DNA from: Marisa cornuarietis
Taxonomy: Eukaryota; Mollusca; Gastropoda; Architaenioglossa; Ampullariidae
Assembly (NCBI GenBank): GCA_004794655.1
Contig: SMMW01000617.1
Coordinates: 14,921,501-14,985,500, forward strand
Length of the DNA: 64,000 nucleotides
Direction: 5' to 3'
Position numbers and translations under genes: made by a program. A model generated the notes under the pieces. The model saw nothing but the letters and a program-made list of their open reading frames with translations. It did not search any database and was not told the DNA's origin. Shown here piece by piece: positions 47,404-60,831 of the stretch (positions are counted from its first letter, which is position 1; every line of letters starts with the position of its first letter).

Positions 47404-50400
47404 CCTTTTAATAGAGTGGTTGTTCATACTCATCTTTATTTCCTTCATCCCGTGATAATAATTAAAGAGGCTGAAGAACTTTTTTTTTAACAAAGGCATT
47501 CACCTCATGGAAGACGTTTGTAGCATGATCACCCGTCATGGTGTTGCATAATCATTTTGGTTTTACATCACAAGTTTGTTTGATATAAACTTTTGCATAG
47601 AGAAGTGTTATACCTGGAAAGTTTCCTTGAATTATTGTGCACAAGCTTTTGATGCATGTTCAAGCAGCATGAGTGCTGCTTAGTGCATGTGGGCATCCAA
47701 AGGGACCGAATGGCGGCCGGAAGATAGCAACAAACAGTGCTCTGGAATGCGGTAACATACAGAGTGGTCTCTTTCAGAAACTGACTTTTTTTTTTTTTAT
47801 CTTTCTGTGTTGATAAGTAAGAGAATTACATGTGCATCCAAATTTCCTGGAATAATAATGTAGCTGGCCTATGTCTCTAGATAGTATTTTTGAAAGCTTC
47901 ACTCTTTATCTCGGAATTTTAGTGGGTATTGAAAGAGCTGACTTTTATCAATATGTGTGTCGAAAAGTTTTTCTTGCAGTATAATGTGTGCAGATAGAAT
48001 ACTACATATAGTGGACCTATATGATCTGCAGGTCAAGAGTGCACACTGGAGAGCTTGTATGCATGCATGTATGTAAGTGTTACATTTGCAAGGCCGTACT
48101 TGTAAATAATAGTTGCAGCATATGGCTAATGTGTCATTAACATTACAATATTACTGGTTTTCTGACACTATGTAAGTATTGAATCAAACACTGGATTTTA
48201 TTGTTTGTTGCAATGTATTTACCGCTGCTGTGTTCTTGATGTGTAAAGGATCAACAACAGCCGTGATTTAGTGAGCGTTTAATGTTTAGAACCACATTGT
48301 TTAAGATGTGCAGGTATTTGTTATGGCTTCTTTGTGTCTCTACCTATAGAACCACAGATATAATCACATATTTAATGGCTTCTAATCTCCCCAAGAACAA
48401 ATCATCTTAGTTTATGGACAAAAAAAAATTGAAGAGATGTATGGTTGTTTATGTGAAGTTGGGCCTGTTTACACCCTCTCCATCCATTCTTCACATTTGA
48501 AAATCTGCGCCATTCACCATTCATCAGTAAAGCATATTTCTGTCATTCTTGTCCCAGTCAAAATATACTTTCTGTCTGATGTCTTAAATGGCATGTATTA
48601 TATAAACCTTTATTTGCTTTGTGACAGCGAAAATTCACTTTATATGCACTTAACAAAGCTGTAAAAAAAAATTCTGATTTTATTTGGATCAGCCTTTTTT
48701 TCCATTTGTATTAAGTACAAATGTACGTCATATTTTACTTTAACTTGAGAAGAAAAAAGTTTTATTTTTTCATTACACTTCCTCTGCAAAACACTTATTG
48801 CCACCTTTTTTGACATGACAGAAGGCAGTGAAGACAAAATATTGGTTTATTGACTATGATATAAAGGTTGTGAGTTACACCAATTCTGCCCCAAATAAAG
48901 TAGGATAGAATGATATATTTATGTGAGAAAGATGATGTGAAAGGAATTTCAAAGGTTTAAAACTAAAGCAAATGATAGGTATATGATATATACATTTTTA
49001 GACAGAAGAATGTTTTTGCTATTAGCATTGTCATTTTCGTCACCTTCACATCTACTTTTACCAGGGAAAAGTTTCATTATAAAAAATAAGGAGCATGGGT
49101 TATAGGATTCCAGTAGTAGAAAAGTTAACATTTGATTTTAATGTATATAAGTGGAATATGGGAGAACGTGGATATCAACTTTATTTTGATGCCATGCATG
49201 TTTTGTTAGGCATAATTTAAAGCTCCACAGAACTTGCTTTCCTCTATAACTGGTACATAAGGTTTTTACAGTCAATCGGGGAAGCTAATAGCATCATTTT
49301 GCTCGCCTTTAGTTTACCTGAGCTTTGGCTTCATGCGAAAAGCCTGCTTGCTGCATCTTTGCAAGTTACAGTATTTATTTTTGGTGTTAGAATTATATTG
49401 AAGGTTTTCCAAGGCAGCAGTATTTTGGCTACAATGTGTTGTAAATTAAATGTGAACTAACACATTTTGTTTTAAGCTGTGGGTCATTAAACAAGGGAGG
49501 TAGCAAAAAGTTTAACTTTTTAAAAAACCTGATAAAATTGGCTTTTATATCAGGTGAATATTGTAGCGCCTTCTTCTTGCATTTTGATGCAATAAGTTAT
49601 ACAATGAAATTAAAGTACTTTAATAGGTAACAAAATACTAATTATCCATCTGAAGTGTTCCTTTCTATAAACGTGACATTCTTCAGTGTTTGTGGATGCC
49701 AAGCTATTACATCATGAGTAAAGACTTTTTATCATTTATGTTGAAGAATGCTCATACACAGATTTATATAAAAGATTTTTTCTCATTTGTGGTGCAACAC
49801 ATTCTGGTTTGGAAGCAAACATCTATCAGATTAGAAATGATAGTGGTGAGGGTATATTTTACTTGCAGCAGGTGTGATACTAAAGACTAAAAGGCTTAGT
49901 TAAAGTCTCAGCACAGCTAGCCTAAAGTGGCTGTAATCTTGCTATCAATTATAAGTCTCCATGCCTGTCACTTCAGTATTATCACTGAAGTATTTCAAGC
50001 AATATGACAGCTCATTGGTTTATCTGAATTTCTTTTGATTTTGGTCTTTTCTTGCTGTAATATTAGGTTTGCATTGCTGTTCATCTTCGGACTCATTCAG
50101 ACTCTCTATTATGATGTTGTATTGGCTACTGTGGTATCAGTTTTATTTAGATATATTCCATATTTTCTGATGTCCCAGGTAGGTGTATTGAGGATCAGCA
50201 GTAGCAATTTTCGTGCATAGGGTCCTGTCTTGTCTGCAGATAACACAAAGCTTTGCTGTTGAAACATTGAAACCACAGTGTGCCTAAAAACCCTCTTTGC
50301 AATATAGCTTGGCACACACTGTGAACGATAAGAGCTGTCCTTTGGTATTTGAATTAGGATCTTTTTTTTTCATTTCGAAAATGCTTCATAAAATGGGTTC

Positions 50401-52593
50401 AATTTCTGTTAAAATGAAGCTAGATTAAGACTCGGCACTACCTTGCACAGCCAGAAAATGTTTAGTTTGTGACAAATCAAAACCCCCAAACGGTTGAAGT
50501 TAGTCCTTTTTGATAATTATTAGAAAAAGAATGGAATTGAAACTTTATGCTGCTTAGAATGGCTTAAGTTGTGCAGCTAAGGCGTTCTCTATTGTAGTAA
50601 GAAGAAAACAGAAAAGTGACCATCAGATTGTTCGCATACTGTCAGTGGCAAAGCTAAGGTTGGTTTTCGTGTTTGTTATTTATTTATTTTTTTGACAAAA
50701 AGATGTTCATAAATCTCTAAAACATTTTAATAACAAGTTAACTTTTATCTCCTTAATATGTGGATGTAATCTGTGCACATGCTTATGTAATTTTCTCTCA
50801 TAACGGCCAGAGTTAAAGCATGAAAATTCTGTGGCAATTTAACATCAAGATCAGTGAAATGTTTACAAGAATTAGTCATGATGTTATGGCTATGATGGGT
50901 GTTATGATAATTCATAAAACAAACTAAGGCTTTAAATGAAGAAAAGTATTGGTGTGAGGATGTGGTAGTGAAGATGTTTTAGGAAAATCTATGATCATTG
51001 AAGATTTAAGTAATGGGTCGCACTAGGATGACCTGGCGTCTGTGATGTTACATGATTTCATGTTTTTAAAAAAAATTGTTGCAGTTATTCAGATATTGAG
51101 TGAAATTCATGTACAAGTGAGGTTCAGAACTTTGGCTTTGAAGACATTAAAAAGAAACCCACAAAAAATATGTCGCTCTCCTCTTTCTCTCTTATGCACT
51201 GCTGCCACTAACTACTAAAGTACTCTTAAACATCTCTGCAAACACTGTCCCCCTTCAGGCAACACGCATTCGTCTTCTGTATTTCTCCATCTTAGCCGGA
51301 GTCTGTTCCTTCTCTTGCTGTCGTAGATGAAATTTGTTGATTTTTTTCATTGCTGTGATTGTTTTGTTGAGCAAAGCAGGAGTTGAGTGTCAAGTGGCTA
51401 ATACTTGAGAGTCAACTCTGACTATTTCTGTGGTGTGTTCTTTGGCTGTGATTGTCTTTGCGCACACACCTAGTTTGGTCCAAATCATGGGTGATCTTCC
51501 TCTAGTATTAAAAAAGAAATGTTAAGATGACACTAGCATGTGGCAAGTTTTGAAGAGCCTGGAAAGTTCCAAGAGTCCCAAATACAAATGTGTTTATTTA
51601 GCTTTGGTAAGTCAGTTGTTCTGCATGCCAGAAAATTGTTTTCTTGTAGTAAGGTTTATAAAGGGGTTATAACATTAAAACAGCAGAATTATATCAGCAG
51701 TTTTTTCTTCCTAAAAGGACATTGTGTTAATCAGGAGTCTTCACAAGTTCTTCCTCTGCTACCATTGTGCAACTTGAATCCAAAGTAATAAAATAAATGG
51801 AGGAAAACTGCTTAATTAAATACTATTTTTTCAAGTGTTTTTTCTTTGTTCAAGGTGGTTATATAGTATTATACCTTACAAATCACTGTATCGAAATTGC
51901 CTTTCATTTTAAGTTATGGATGAAATGTAGGTAATATTATTTCATTGAAAACTAGATTAAGATCTTGGCTACTTTGGGGAATAATGTGACAGTGTTGAGA
52001 AAGTATTACAAAACTGCCAATGATGCTTGACACATATGTTTTAGCCGCTGCAAAAAAAGTAAACAAAGCACAAAATCGAAGCATGTGTTGTTTAGATATA
52101 TCACCCAGTTGAGATCAAACATTTTGTGATAATTTTACCGTACAGAGCAAAACCTTCCTTTTTGGAGCAGATGTAGTGTTGTCTGTAACTGAAGATCATG
52201 TGCATGTTTCAAACAGAATTTTTATGGTAAATAATAAAGAAGAAAATAAATTAGTTTGATTTTTGGAGGAGAGGAAACAAGATACACAAATTGCACAAGG
52301 GCAACATAAGTCTGAGTTTACTGCTCAGATTTAACTTGATGAACAATTTTTCAGCTCTGTTGTGACAGAATGATTTTCGCAGTTTTTGTTTGCTTATATA
52401 CATTTATTTACATTTAAAAGTTTTAAGAGTATATGTCAATCTAATTTTGGTTATTTCTGCTTTATTGTTAATCCATTTGATGATCTCTTTTATTAAGCCA
52501 AAATTATGCTCATCTTTTATCTTTCGTCATTTCCACTACTTGTATGTCCTCATCCACTAAGAAGAGATATCTGCATTTTTTTTTTCTTCAAAG
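47404..52593 (+). other. Presumed 3' UTR and intergenic DNA
   Basis: AT-rich with no long frames. An AATAAA at 48,894-48,899 is one candidate poly(A) signal of the zinc-finger gene. An exon-like segment at about 50,066-50,178 (acceptor-like ATATTAG, donor CCCAG|GTAGGT) encodes hydrophobic residues and is probably chance. Confidence 0.4.
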
Positions 52594-52663
52594 AGCCCGA
52601 TTTCACCAAAGAATTTTTGTATCAAAAAGCATTTGAGGTCTTTGACAGCATCTTACAGAACAG
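52594..52663 (+). CDS. Candidate exon of an unknown + strand gene
   Basis: Acceptor TTTTTTTCTTCAAAG, donor AACAG|GTACAC. One frame reads PDFTKEFLYQKAFEVFDSIL followed by QN; the phase continues openly into 53,794. No family recognised and no upstream partner found. Confidence 0.25.
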
Positions 52664-53267
52664 GTACACCACTGTATAAAATTATTCTTCATTTCTTTTC
52701 TTCAGTTTACTGCTTTTTTCCTCATATTTTTTATCTTGACTATATGTCAGTCCCTAAGGACCTTTTTTAAAAGTTATTTCTTCAGTGTATCCTTAACCCA
52801 TTACTTCTGAGAGGAGCATGCAGTTTTCCTGGTATCAGTCGCTTGTTTTTCAGTAGCTTCATCTTAGTTTGTTGTCATTCTGGCTTGCTTCATGTGGTTC
52901 AGATTGCTGCATATTGTATTAATGTACAGAACAGAGATCGTTTAGTCCATGTTAACCCACATATTATTTTGATGTCAGTTGTTGAATCAGTCAGTCCATC
53001 TTGTGATGTGAAAATGCATTTCATAAGTCATGTTCGTTTTTTCCTATTCTCCTACCCCAAAGTGTGCATGTGCAAAGAAGCAAAAGAGCGATTTTATTTT
53101 TAGAATATTAAATAGGTAATGTATGACTATTGAAAGTATGGTTCTAGAGAAATGTAGATGACACTGGTTTTGTAATATTTTTTGTAGGAAATACTTTTTT
53201 TGAGTTTGCTATAATTTAAAAGATTTGAATCCTATAATCCAAAATACTTCAGCTGTGTTTTGTCACA

Positions 53268-53310
53268 CATATATATATACATATATATATATATATATTT
53301 ATATATATCC
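53268..53310. repeat. (AT)n tract
   Basis: Interrupted TA/AT dinucleotides, ATATATATAC and TATATATATA. Confidence 0.9.
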
Positions 53311-53793
53311 TTCCTGGGAGTGATTTGATGACTATTGTCAACAGCAGAAGATGTGTGACTGTGCTTTGTGAGTGTTTCTGTGTGGTTTTGTACATTACTA
53401 GACCTTGGTCCTAGACGTTTGTCCCCCGTCTAGACAGAACAAAGTGGCAGTTGTTGGTCAGTATGTGTACAACTATAATTATCAAGTTGTGATTCTCTGT
53501 GTTCAGCATTTTTACACAATAATTGCTCTTAAATAATGTACTGTCATCGTTTTTAATAACCCAACTCATGCTGTTATAAGTCATATACAAATATAAAAAT
53601 ATAAATATATACACCTTTCAGATAGTTTTAGAAACTGCTTTTAGTAAAGCTTTTAGAATGCATTTTGCTCTCAAACGTTTTTTTAAAAACTGTTTTCTCG
53701 AACAGATCCGGATACAAATTTTAAGCTAATCTTAAGCTATTGTTATGTCATGGTCTTTTAATTTGTCTCATCATTATTTACTTCATCTCTCAG

Positions 53794-53887
53794 GTGTGCT
53801 GTGTGGTCTCTCATCAACTTTGTAACTTCAAATTTAAAGCAGGAAGTGAAGTTGATCTGCTTTGCCTCTAAGTATGAAACAACATGA
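53794..53887 (+). CDS. Candidate terminal exon of an unknown + strand gene
   Basis: Acceptor CTTCATCTCTCAG. In phase 2 it reads CAVWSLINFVTSNLKQEVKL, then ICFASKYETT and TGA. It could follow the exon at 52,594. It also fits the phase of the alternative donor at 47,387 in the zinc-finger gene. Confidence 0.25.
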
Positions 53888-54942
53888 AAACAAAACCTGT
53901 TATCTGTTGATGGTTTATTGTTACTTACCATGCCGTGTCCTTATATCTATCAACAGGCAGACAACAAGGTATGTCAAACAGTAGACTCACAGCACGTTGG
54001 CAAACTTCTCAAAAACAGCATCGACAGGGAAATACTTTTGTGTGGGATTTTTTTAAAACACCCCTCAGCCGAAAACCCGCATTTTCTAGTGTCTCATTTA
54101 GTTCCTGGGTTAAAACCGTTTTTATAAATATATGAATATATATAAATATATAACTTAAACAAAAGAAATGCGCTAGCCACTTTTCTTCATCCTTGGAAGT
54201 GTGTTTGTGGTACAGTTTAGTGTCTTGATAAAAACAGCTAATTGGGGTAAATATCCCTGCTGGATTAATATTCTCTTATTTCGGTCAGTTTTTTGTTTTC
54301 TTGCTGGTAATTTTTGTGGCCTATTTAAAATAAGAGTAGTTTAGAGCGTGGGCGGTGGGACTAGCGTGTATAAAACTATTTTCACCTGGACCAGAGCAAC
54401 GCTGTCACCAACTTTCTCTGTCCTCGTTGCTTCTTCCAAGGCATATCTGTGAATTTCGATTTCGGAAAGTTCTGACTTGTCCTCCTTCCTCTGCTCTCAG
54501 GTCGTGTTGTCAAATTCTGATGGCCAATACAGCAACCAATTGTACTTTCTTGCTTGTGTTTTCCTTGACATTCTGGCCTCGAGCTAAACACACTTTAAGT
54601 GCTGTTGAAGCAGACATTTCGCGTTTTTTTTTTAAATTTATTTATTAGCACGTCAGAGAAGTTCAATGATCTTTTCATTATTACCAAGGAGTAATTTTTA
54701 ACCTACATTTTGACTCCTTTAAATTAAGGACCATTAAGTTTGTGTAGGGTCTGTGGGTACGCTTTTGCAGCGAATTTAGTTGAACCAAGTTTTGTGAAAC
54801 AGAAGAACATAGATGAGTGTTTTGGATGGGAACATTTCAGTTAGCTGTAGAATTACCTATGTTCTACTTGTCATTGTAGCTAAAAAAAACAACTAGCAAT
54901 TTATTTTTGAACAAGTAACTTCCTCCCACCCTGTCCTCTTTC

Positions 54943-54973
<31 letters not shown>

Positions 54974-57412
54974 TGGGGGAGGTGGTATGTGCGCATGGAA
55001 TAGAGGGGCAGATAGAAAAATTCGAAAATGCACCCCATAAAGATGTGGTTCATCATCTCTACCATTTTTAACACATCGCTTCTACCTTTGTAAAATAAAA
55101 TCATGCACATTTCCGGCCCTCTTAAGAAACCGAGAGTTTAATTTTCACATTTCGCTGACCAGGGCGTGGCGATGACTAGCAGTAATAGCACTAAACTCAT
55201 TTTACTTGGATGCTCAGAAGAGTTCAGCGTTCTGTTAAAACATTGCAATTTTTTTTGGTATTAAAAATTTGGCTGGCCGAGTCGAAAAGCACCATTTTGT
55301 CATCAACGAGATCACCGACCGTTTGCTTTTTGTACGTTCTGTGTGCTGTGCTTTTTTTTTTAAATTATGGTGGGGGCGGAATGAGGGGGTTGTAAGTGGC
55401 AAAACTTCGTAAAGATCAAGAACCTGTATCAGTGGCAAAATTCCAGAGTCATTGCCGATGTGCTGTTTTAAGCAACAAGAACTGAGTCTAAGAATTTTGT
55501 TGTTTCTTTTTCCTCCCTTCTGGTGAAGTAAGAGCAAAATTTACAAATGTCTCATCATGACTGAAGGTCAGACGTGGAGCAATATTCGTTGGTCTGAATG
55601 AAGTGAATGAATTCATGCCAGCAACAGTAGATATGGCTGGCGTTTCGAGCAGACCAGAGTCTGAATGGTAGACACTGAATTGGCATAATAGATCGACTTT
55701 TAGTGCTTCCCCCCATCCCCATTGCTTTAAAGACTTTTGTAAAGTTCTTAGAAAAATTTAGCATGTTTTGACTCTTGTGTGTTTTGTATTGTTAATTATT
55801 AAAGATGTATTCTGTATAAATTTTGATGGAAAAGTCTCGTTGAATTGTGGTCTTGTGTCGGCAAGTTTGGCGTGTCCCGTGTGCATATCATTTAAAAAAA
55901 CACACACACACTTATTCCGACATATGTATTTGAAAAATTCTCGTACAGTCTTCTTAGACTGTAAATTGGTATTCAGTTTGGAGGGGGCCATATTTCTGAA
56001 CTACCCATGCTTCAGAACTACCATTACTTTTGGGGTCTAATTCGAAGCAAATGACGGATCCCGTATGCATAAGACAGCAGATGACTGACTTCATGAAGAC
56101 CTCGCTACGAAACCTTTGTTTATGAAATAAGAACAATATAGTAGTCATAAAACTAGTGCAGGATCTTAATAAGCAAAAACTGAAATGTTTTTCTAAATCT
56201 GAAGGCGGGTTTCTGGCTACCCAGTAAGTGGCGCTATTTCTGATTGTGGGTCGAGAAATGTTTTAAGTATGGCCAGCCATTATTTCAGCGGATGGCTCTT
56301 TCCTAACGAAGTAATGTTTACCAGTTCGACATGCTATTCCGCCGTACAACGATACGTAGTAAAGTGAAAAATGTTACAGCCGGTGTCATGTGCTTAGAAA
56401 TCCCCTTGCCGCAGAAATCCGCCTTTATAATGCGCAACACAAGGCTGAATGGGGGGGGGGGGAATCCGAGCATTCATTGTCCCTTCATTCCTCTCTTTGT
56501 GTGTGTGTGTGTTCACTTGTGAGGGACACAGAGCTCGCTAACCAATGAGGAAACGCGTTGTTTAAAGGCTCTTGCTTGAATAATAATTTACTATTTTGAG
56601 TTAGTGTACTGTTCACTGTGCATATCTGGGAGTGGGAAGTGTTAATATCACAAAGAAATCAATGGAAAGAGCATATAAGACCGGTGCAACCCTCTGAAAA
56701 TAAGGGTAGTCGTTTGAAAAGATGATGAACTTGCGATATTAACAACCCAGAAGTTCTGGCTCGTGAAAGGACTACATTATACGGAATCTTGCAGCTTTCT
56801 AGAGCCAGAATTTGACAATGCTCAGAGGCCCGTACGAGCGGAACGTTATCTCACAGGTATTCTAAGGAAGCCTTCCTAGTTGGTCCTGGGGTCTTCAGGG
56901 AAACGCAAAGCCACCGGGGAATCATTCTCTGTGTGGGGGGGAGGGGGGTCACTAAATGCACTCGCTCGCCGTCAGTCTTATTCAGTAACAACCCATAGGG
57001 AACCAGAACTGGCAGTACAGCCACAATAAATCCGGTCAGTTCTGGAGTAGTAAACACGAACTTCCTCTTCATTTTCAGTAACTATTGTCATCCTTAGTAA
57101 ACAGAAAGCCACGAAGCCACTGAGTGTCGAAAGCTTGTTTGCTCAGGAAGTATCATGACACTCCCGTCTCTTTCCTTCTTCGACAGAGGTATTGAGACGA
57201 TGGATAAAGTGTTTAATGAACAAAAGTACAATAGACAAACATGTAGCGCCAAGAATATCCGTTTCTTCGTTTGGTTATTTCTTGGTTGCAAGCGTTTGGG
57301 GTAAGGATGGAGCTGGAGGTCTTTGTAGCGGCGAAGTACAGCTTTATGATATGTACATTCACAAATTCTTGTGTGAAGTATGGCATCGTGCTCTAAAAGG
57401 AAGGCGCGCGCG

Positions 57413-57446
<34 letters not shown>

Positions 57447-58043
57447 GAGTTATACATACATACCTAAGCGACAGGTCATAACTCACACACACAAATGTTC
57501 ACACTCACACGCAACACTTACATCTCTCCCCGCTCCCATATAATTATACACACGTAAGTACTAAACCACTTACGTACATAAGCATATTTACAGATACTAA
57601 AAGCCGGCTACATCACGTTTTAATATTTAGCAGTCGTAAGTAGGAAGGAATCAAGTTGTTACTGTTACCTTATTTCATTCTAAAGAAGGTGGGTGGGTGG
57701 GCAATAAAGCGTCTGGGAGATATGCGAAAGTACTCAGCACATACAGGGAGCGCACAACAGGATTATGTTAAAAAACACAAAAAATATGCAATACAAATGT
57801 GTCCTACACATAACCCTTATACGCGATCCGATGTACTAAAACTGGTATAAAAATGTATCACACAAGCTGATAGAAAAACTTTCGGCTCGGAAAGAATTTA
57901 CAGCAACACTGTAGGAAGAAAGTCACTGGGGTTGAACCTACCTAGGGAAGCAACGTATATAAAATATTAAAAATATAAAAATGTGTAAAATATATTATAA
58001 ATAATATAAATAAACGAATAAGTCAACGAAAAAAAAATCTATT
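53888..58043. other. Intergenic DNA with microsatellites
   Basis: No gene supported. Contains (GA)n at 54,954-54,973, a G run at 56,452-56,462 and a (CG)n(CA)n tract at 57,404-57,446. A minus-strand frame at 56,851-57,072 (MKRKFVFTTPELTGFIVAVL, then a hydrophobic part) could be a signal-type first exon but has no partner. Confidence 0.35.
57404..57446. repeat. (CG)n(CA)n tract
   Basis: About eight CG units followed by about thirteen CA units: alternating purine/pyrimidine DNA of the kind able to adopt Z-form. Confidence 0.95.
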
Positions 58044-58307
58044 TCACACCTGTACCTGATAATTTACCCGAAATCCAATAGTTCCCGTGAAGGTGGTGAA
58101 CGACAGTGAACCCTGTCTGAATCGATTATGCTTAATTAAACCGCCACTTCTCATTATAGCCGGAGAAATGCTGAACTCCATGCGGGGTCCTCCCTCTTGC
58201 TCCACTTGTAGTTTTAATGGTTGGATAATTACTACATATTCTCTAACGTCTGGTTTCCACATACCTACTTGTCGACAGTAATAAGCGTGTAGATTCTACC
58301 CGGTGTG
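58044..58307 (-). CDS. Candidate exon of an unknown minus-strand gene
   Basis: On the minus strand a frame starting after a possible acceptor (CCGGGTAG) reads NLHAYYCRQVGMWKPDVREY, continues VVIIQPLKLQVEQEGGPR and ends GTIGFRVNYQVQV at a stop. YYCR followed by beta-strand-like spacing recalls the end of an immunoglobulin-type domain, but this is weak. The exon could also end at CAG|GTGTGA. No gene model is proposed. Confidence 0.3.
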
Positions 58308-59154
58308 CCACCCAAATCATAAGTGGATGCTGAAAACAGTACTTGGGGCAGTGCCAGGCTTGGATAAAATGTAAAACACCTTTCAGATTATTATCGAGTT
58401 CGTCTCGCACACCTGGGTTCTAAAATTTTTAGTTACATGGCGATAGATATTGTATCTACTTTCTTTCATCCGATTTTTCGTTTTTAAAATTTTTTCTGCT
58501 TTCCTCCCCACTCCCCGTCTTTCTCGAAATATAAAAGAAGTTTTCTTTGAAGGCTATCATTAGGTTATCCTTGTGTGTTTGAGTCTCTACTCTATAATTT
58601 GTTTTTTTTAACTTCGTTGTTGTTCGTAAAGAGGAACACTTCGGCAATCTTCATTACAGTCAATGTTTTTTTGCATTTTTTTGTGTGAGAAAGAAAGAGA
58701 GAGGTTTTGATCGTGCAGTTTGCGAGCACACAATGAAGTAACGATGGGAACACACACACAAAACACGTGGGCTGCCTGACCAAACCATCCTCAAAACCTT
58801 TTCATACTCACTGTAGTCAAAGTCCATATAGTCAGCTTTTCCCCGTTAGGTTTCTCACAAAACTTCTATATTTTAGAATGTGTATTTTTTTAACGAATAT
58901 TTCCTTTCCTTATAAAGAACAATCTCACTGAGATTTTTTTAAAAATTTATCAGAACCATATCACTGGAAGCCGTTGGCTATCTAGAAAGAGCGAAGACGT
59001 TTCTCCAGAAGCCAGTGGAGAGAATAATAAAAGAAATTCATTTCACTTTGGAGAAAATATCACTAAAATGCACAAAACTATTCACTCAAGTCGTCTAAGA
59101 CGTTTGTTACAATGTTGACTACAGTCAGAAACAGTTTTCGATATGTCGTGAACT

Positions 59155-59394
59155 TTAAAAAGGTGGTAAAGGTGGCGCGCGTGTAAAGTAACTGCCGCAA
59201 TGAAAATTTATTATTTTTTTACGTGCTTCGTTTACTGTACCCGGGAAGGGCCCATTTCTCGCAAGCATGATACACGGATGTTCACAAAAATACATGTTCT
59301 TGGTTAAACGGGATGTCTGGTCAGACGTCTGACATCGATCCACTCTTGCATTGTAGTTGGAGATTTTCAAATAGCTGGAAACAACGACGACCAT
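59155..59394 (-). CDS. Candidate Cys-containing exon, minus strand
   Basis: After an acceptor-like CGTTGTTTCCAG the minus strand reads YLKISNYNARVDRCQTSDQT, then MYFCEHPCIMLARNGPFPGT, protein-like with three cysteines. It may belong with the segment at 58,044-58,307. Unrecognised. Confidence 0.25.
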   Translation of the reverse strand: MVVVVSSYLKISNYNARVDRCQTSDQTSRLTKNMYFCEHPCIMLARNGPFPGTVNEARKKIINFHCGSYFTRAPPLPPF

Positions 59395-60189
59395 TGTCCG
59401 TGTGCTTTATATATATATATACGTACTTCATGTTCGGGTAGATTTACAAGCGGGTAATTTGATCGAAGAGAGAATGAAATTTTTTTAATGGACTATTCGA
59501 GGTAAGATGAAAGTGTTAATCAGTAGTGTTACCTTTTTTAAGAGGGCGACTGACTATAAGAGAATCTGTAAAATTTGACTTCTTAAAAGAGATAAGTGAG
59601 TTTAGGACCAAGGTGAATTAAGATTTTTGTGACTTCTTTGCAAAAGGACAGTTCAGGGCTGATTTGATAGTTCTGGAAAGTGAGATGAGCCTATTTCAGC
59701 TCAGAAGGCAAACTGTACATCGACTGCAGAACTGATGATACACCACTTTGTTAGTAGCAGACAGCATTTGTACACTTTAGGTGGACTTAAGAATATTCTT
59801 ACTAACGTGCACGAGTGTCTACTTTTGCAGCTGCAATGTCGCAGCTAAATCAGTTACTAACAAGATTTTCTGCAGGTATCTTTCACTTCCCCTCCTGGCA
59901 AAAAGGCGCTATGTGATCTTTGCGGAAAACATATACTTTAGATCATATGACTTATCGAAACAAGCAAAGTTCTAAAGTCTATAGAAAGGCAAATCATGCA
60001 AAAAAAAAGTCTTTGACGATGCGAATATAATCATCGCTACGCCTGCATCTGCTACGAAGCTCCGGTCTTTCTGTCAGCTCTGAAATTCTCAGTTGGTTTC
60101 TGTCCGTCCTTCATGAAGTCTGAGACTTTTTTTTAATTTCCTGGGTTTTTGAACCTCTCTCTCTAACAAACACAAAAAACCAAAACAGC

Positions 60190-60400
60190 CTAGTCTCCAT
60201 TTTTAACATATGTTCCAAGCAAATCCTTAAAAAGGCCTCCCGCATCCTCCCTATTCCTGACTACATGCTGTCATGGGAGTTTTTTCTGTTGCGGTCTGGC
60301 CGAAGATATACAAAAACATCGTCACCGCATCTCATTCACTCCCCTTGTCAAGAGCCTACGACAACCTAATGCAGAATACCAACCGTACTACTTTTTTGAT
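60190..60400 (+). mobile_element. LINE C-terminal tail fragment
   Basis: The + strand reads NICSKQILKKASRILPIPDY, then EFFLLRSGRRYT and a shifted SFIP-like block. Homologous to 36,640-36,890. The SGRRY and following blocks are typical of LINE protein C-termini. Truncated and shifted. Confidence 0.65.
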
Positions 60401-60479
60401 GTATGTATTCATCTATATATTGCTAGCACGTAAGTGACTGTTATTAGCCGTGTTATATTGTATTGGGCGTCTTTTTGAA

Positions 60480-60720
60480 TGGGAAGTGCTTCCACTTTAT
60501 GATTTCGTGCCATGTGAGAAAAGGTGATGTAATGGGAAGACATCTCAGTAACTGAGAAAACAACTCGAAGGCCAGGACTGTGAAGAGATTTCCCATCTAG
60601 GAAAAGTACTTGTGACCCGAGAGGAGATTTGAACCTCTAACCTTTTCGATCGTCACTGCATTGATGACGATTACGTTCTACCACAGCTTTACTGGACTGC
60701 CTATCGAATTTGTGGGAGCC
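60480..60720 (-). mobile_element. tRNA-derived SINE
   Basis: The reverse complement begins with a tRNA-like head: A-box-like GCTGTGGTAGAACG, a possible anticodon stem (CGTCA/TGACG) and B-box GAGGTTCAAATCTCC. A body follows that ends in GTGGAAGCACTTCCC. The head is too irregular for a functional tRNA. Confidence 0.65.
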
Positions 60721-60831
60721 GCACAGTGGAAGCGTTTTATTGACCAACCAGAATGTTACAACGTGTTTTCATTAGCCGTTCATCTCTGGCATACTGCTAG
60801 GTTTCTTTGCATACTTGCATAACTGCAAGTC

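Noticed and set aside
50035..50220. Hydrophobic 61-aa frame with a donor-like end
   Set aside because: AT-rich sequence easily gives hydrophobic frames; the acceptor is poor and no partner exons were found.
54355..54648. 97-aa + strand frame
   Set aside because: No motif or splice context; overlapping frames on both strands suggest chance in a locally GC-richer patch.
57094..57492. 132-aa minus-strand frame
   Set aside because: Driven by the CG/CA microsatellite (Ala/Arg and Cys/Val runs); no protein-like core.
60618..60705. tRNA gene on the minus strand
   Set aside because: A and B boxes are present but the acceptor and T stems do not pair well, and a SINE body with the family tail follows.
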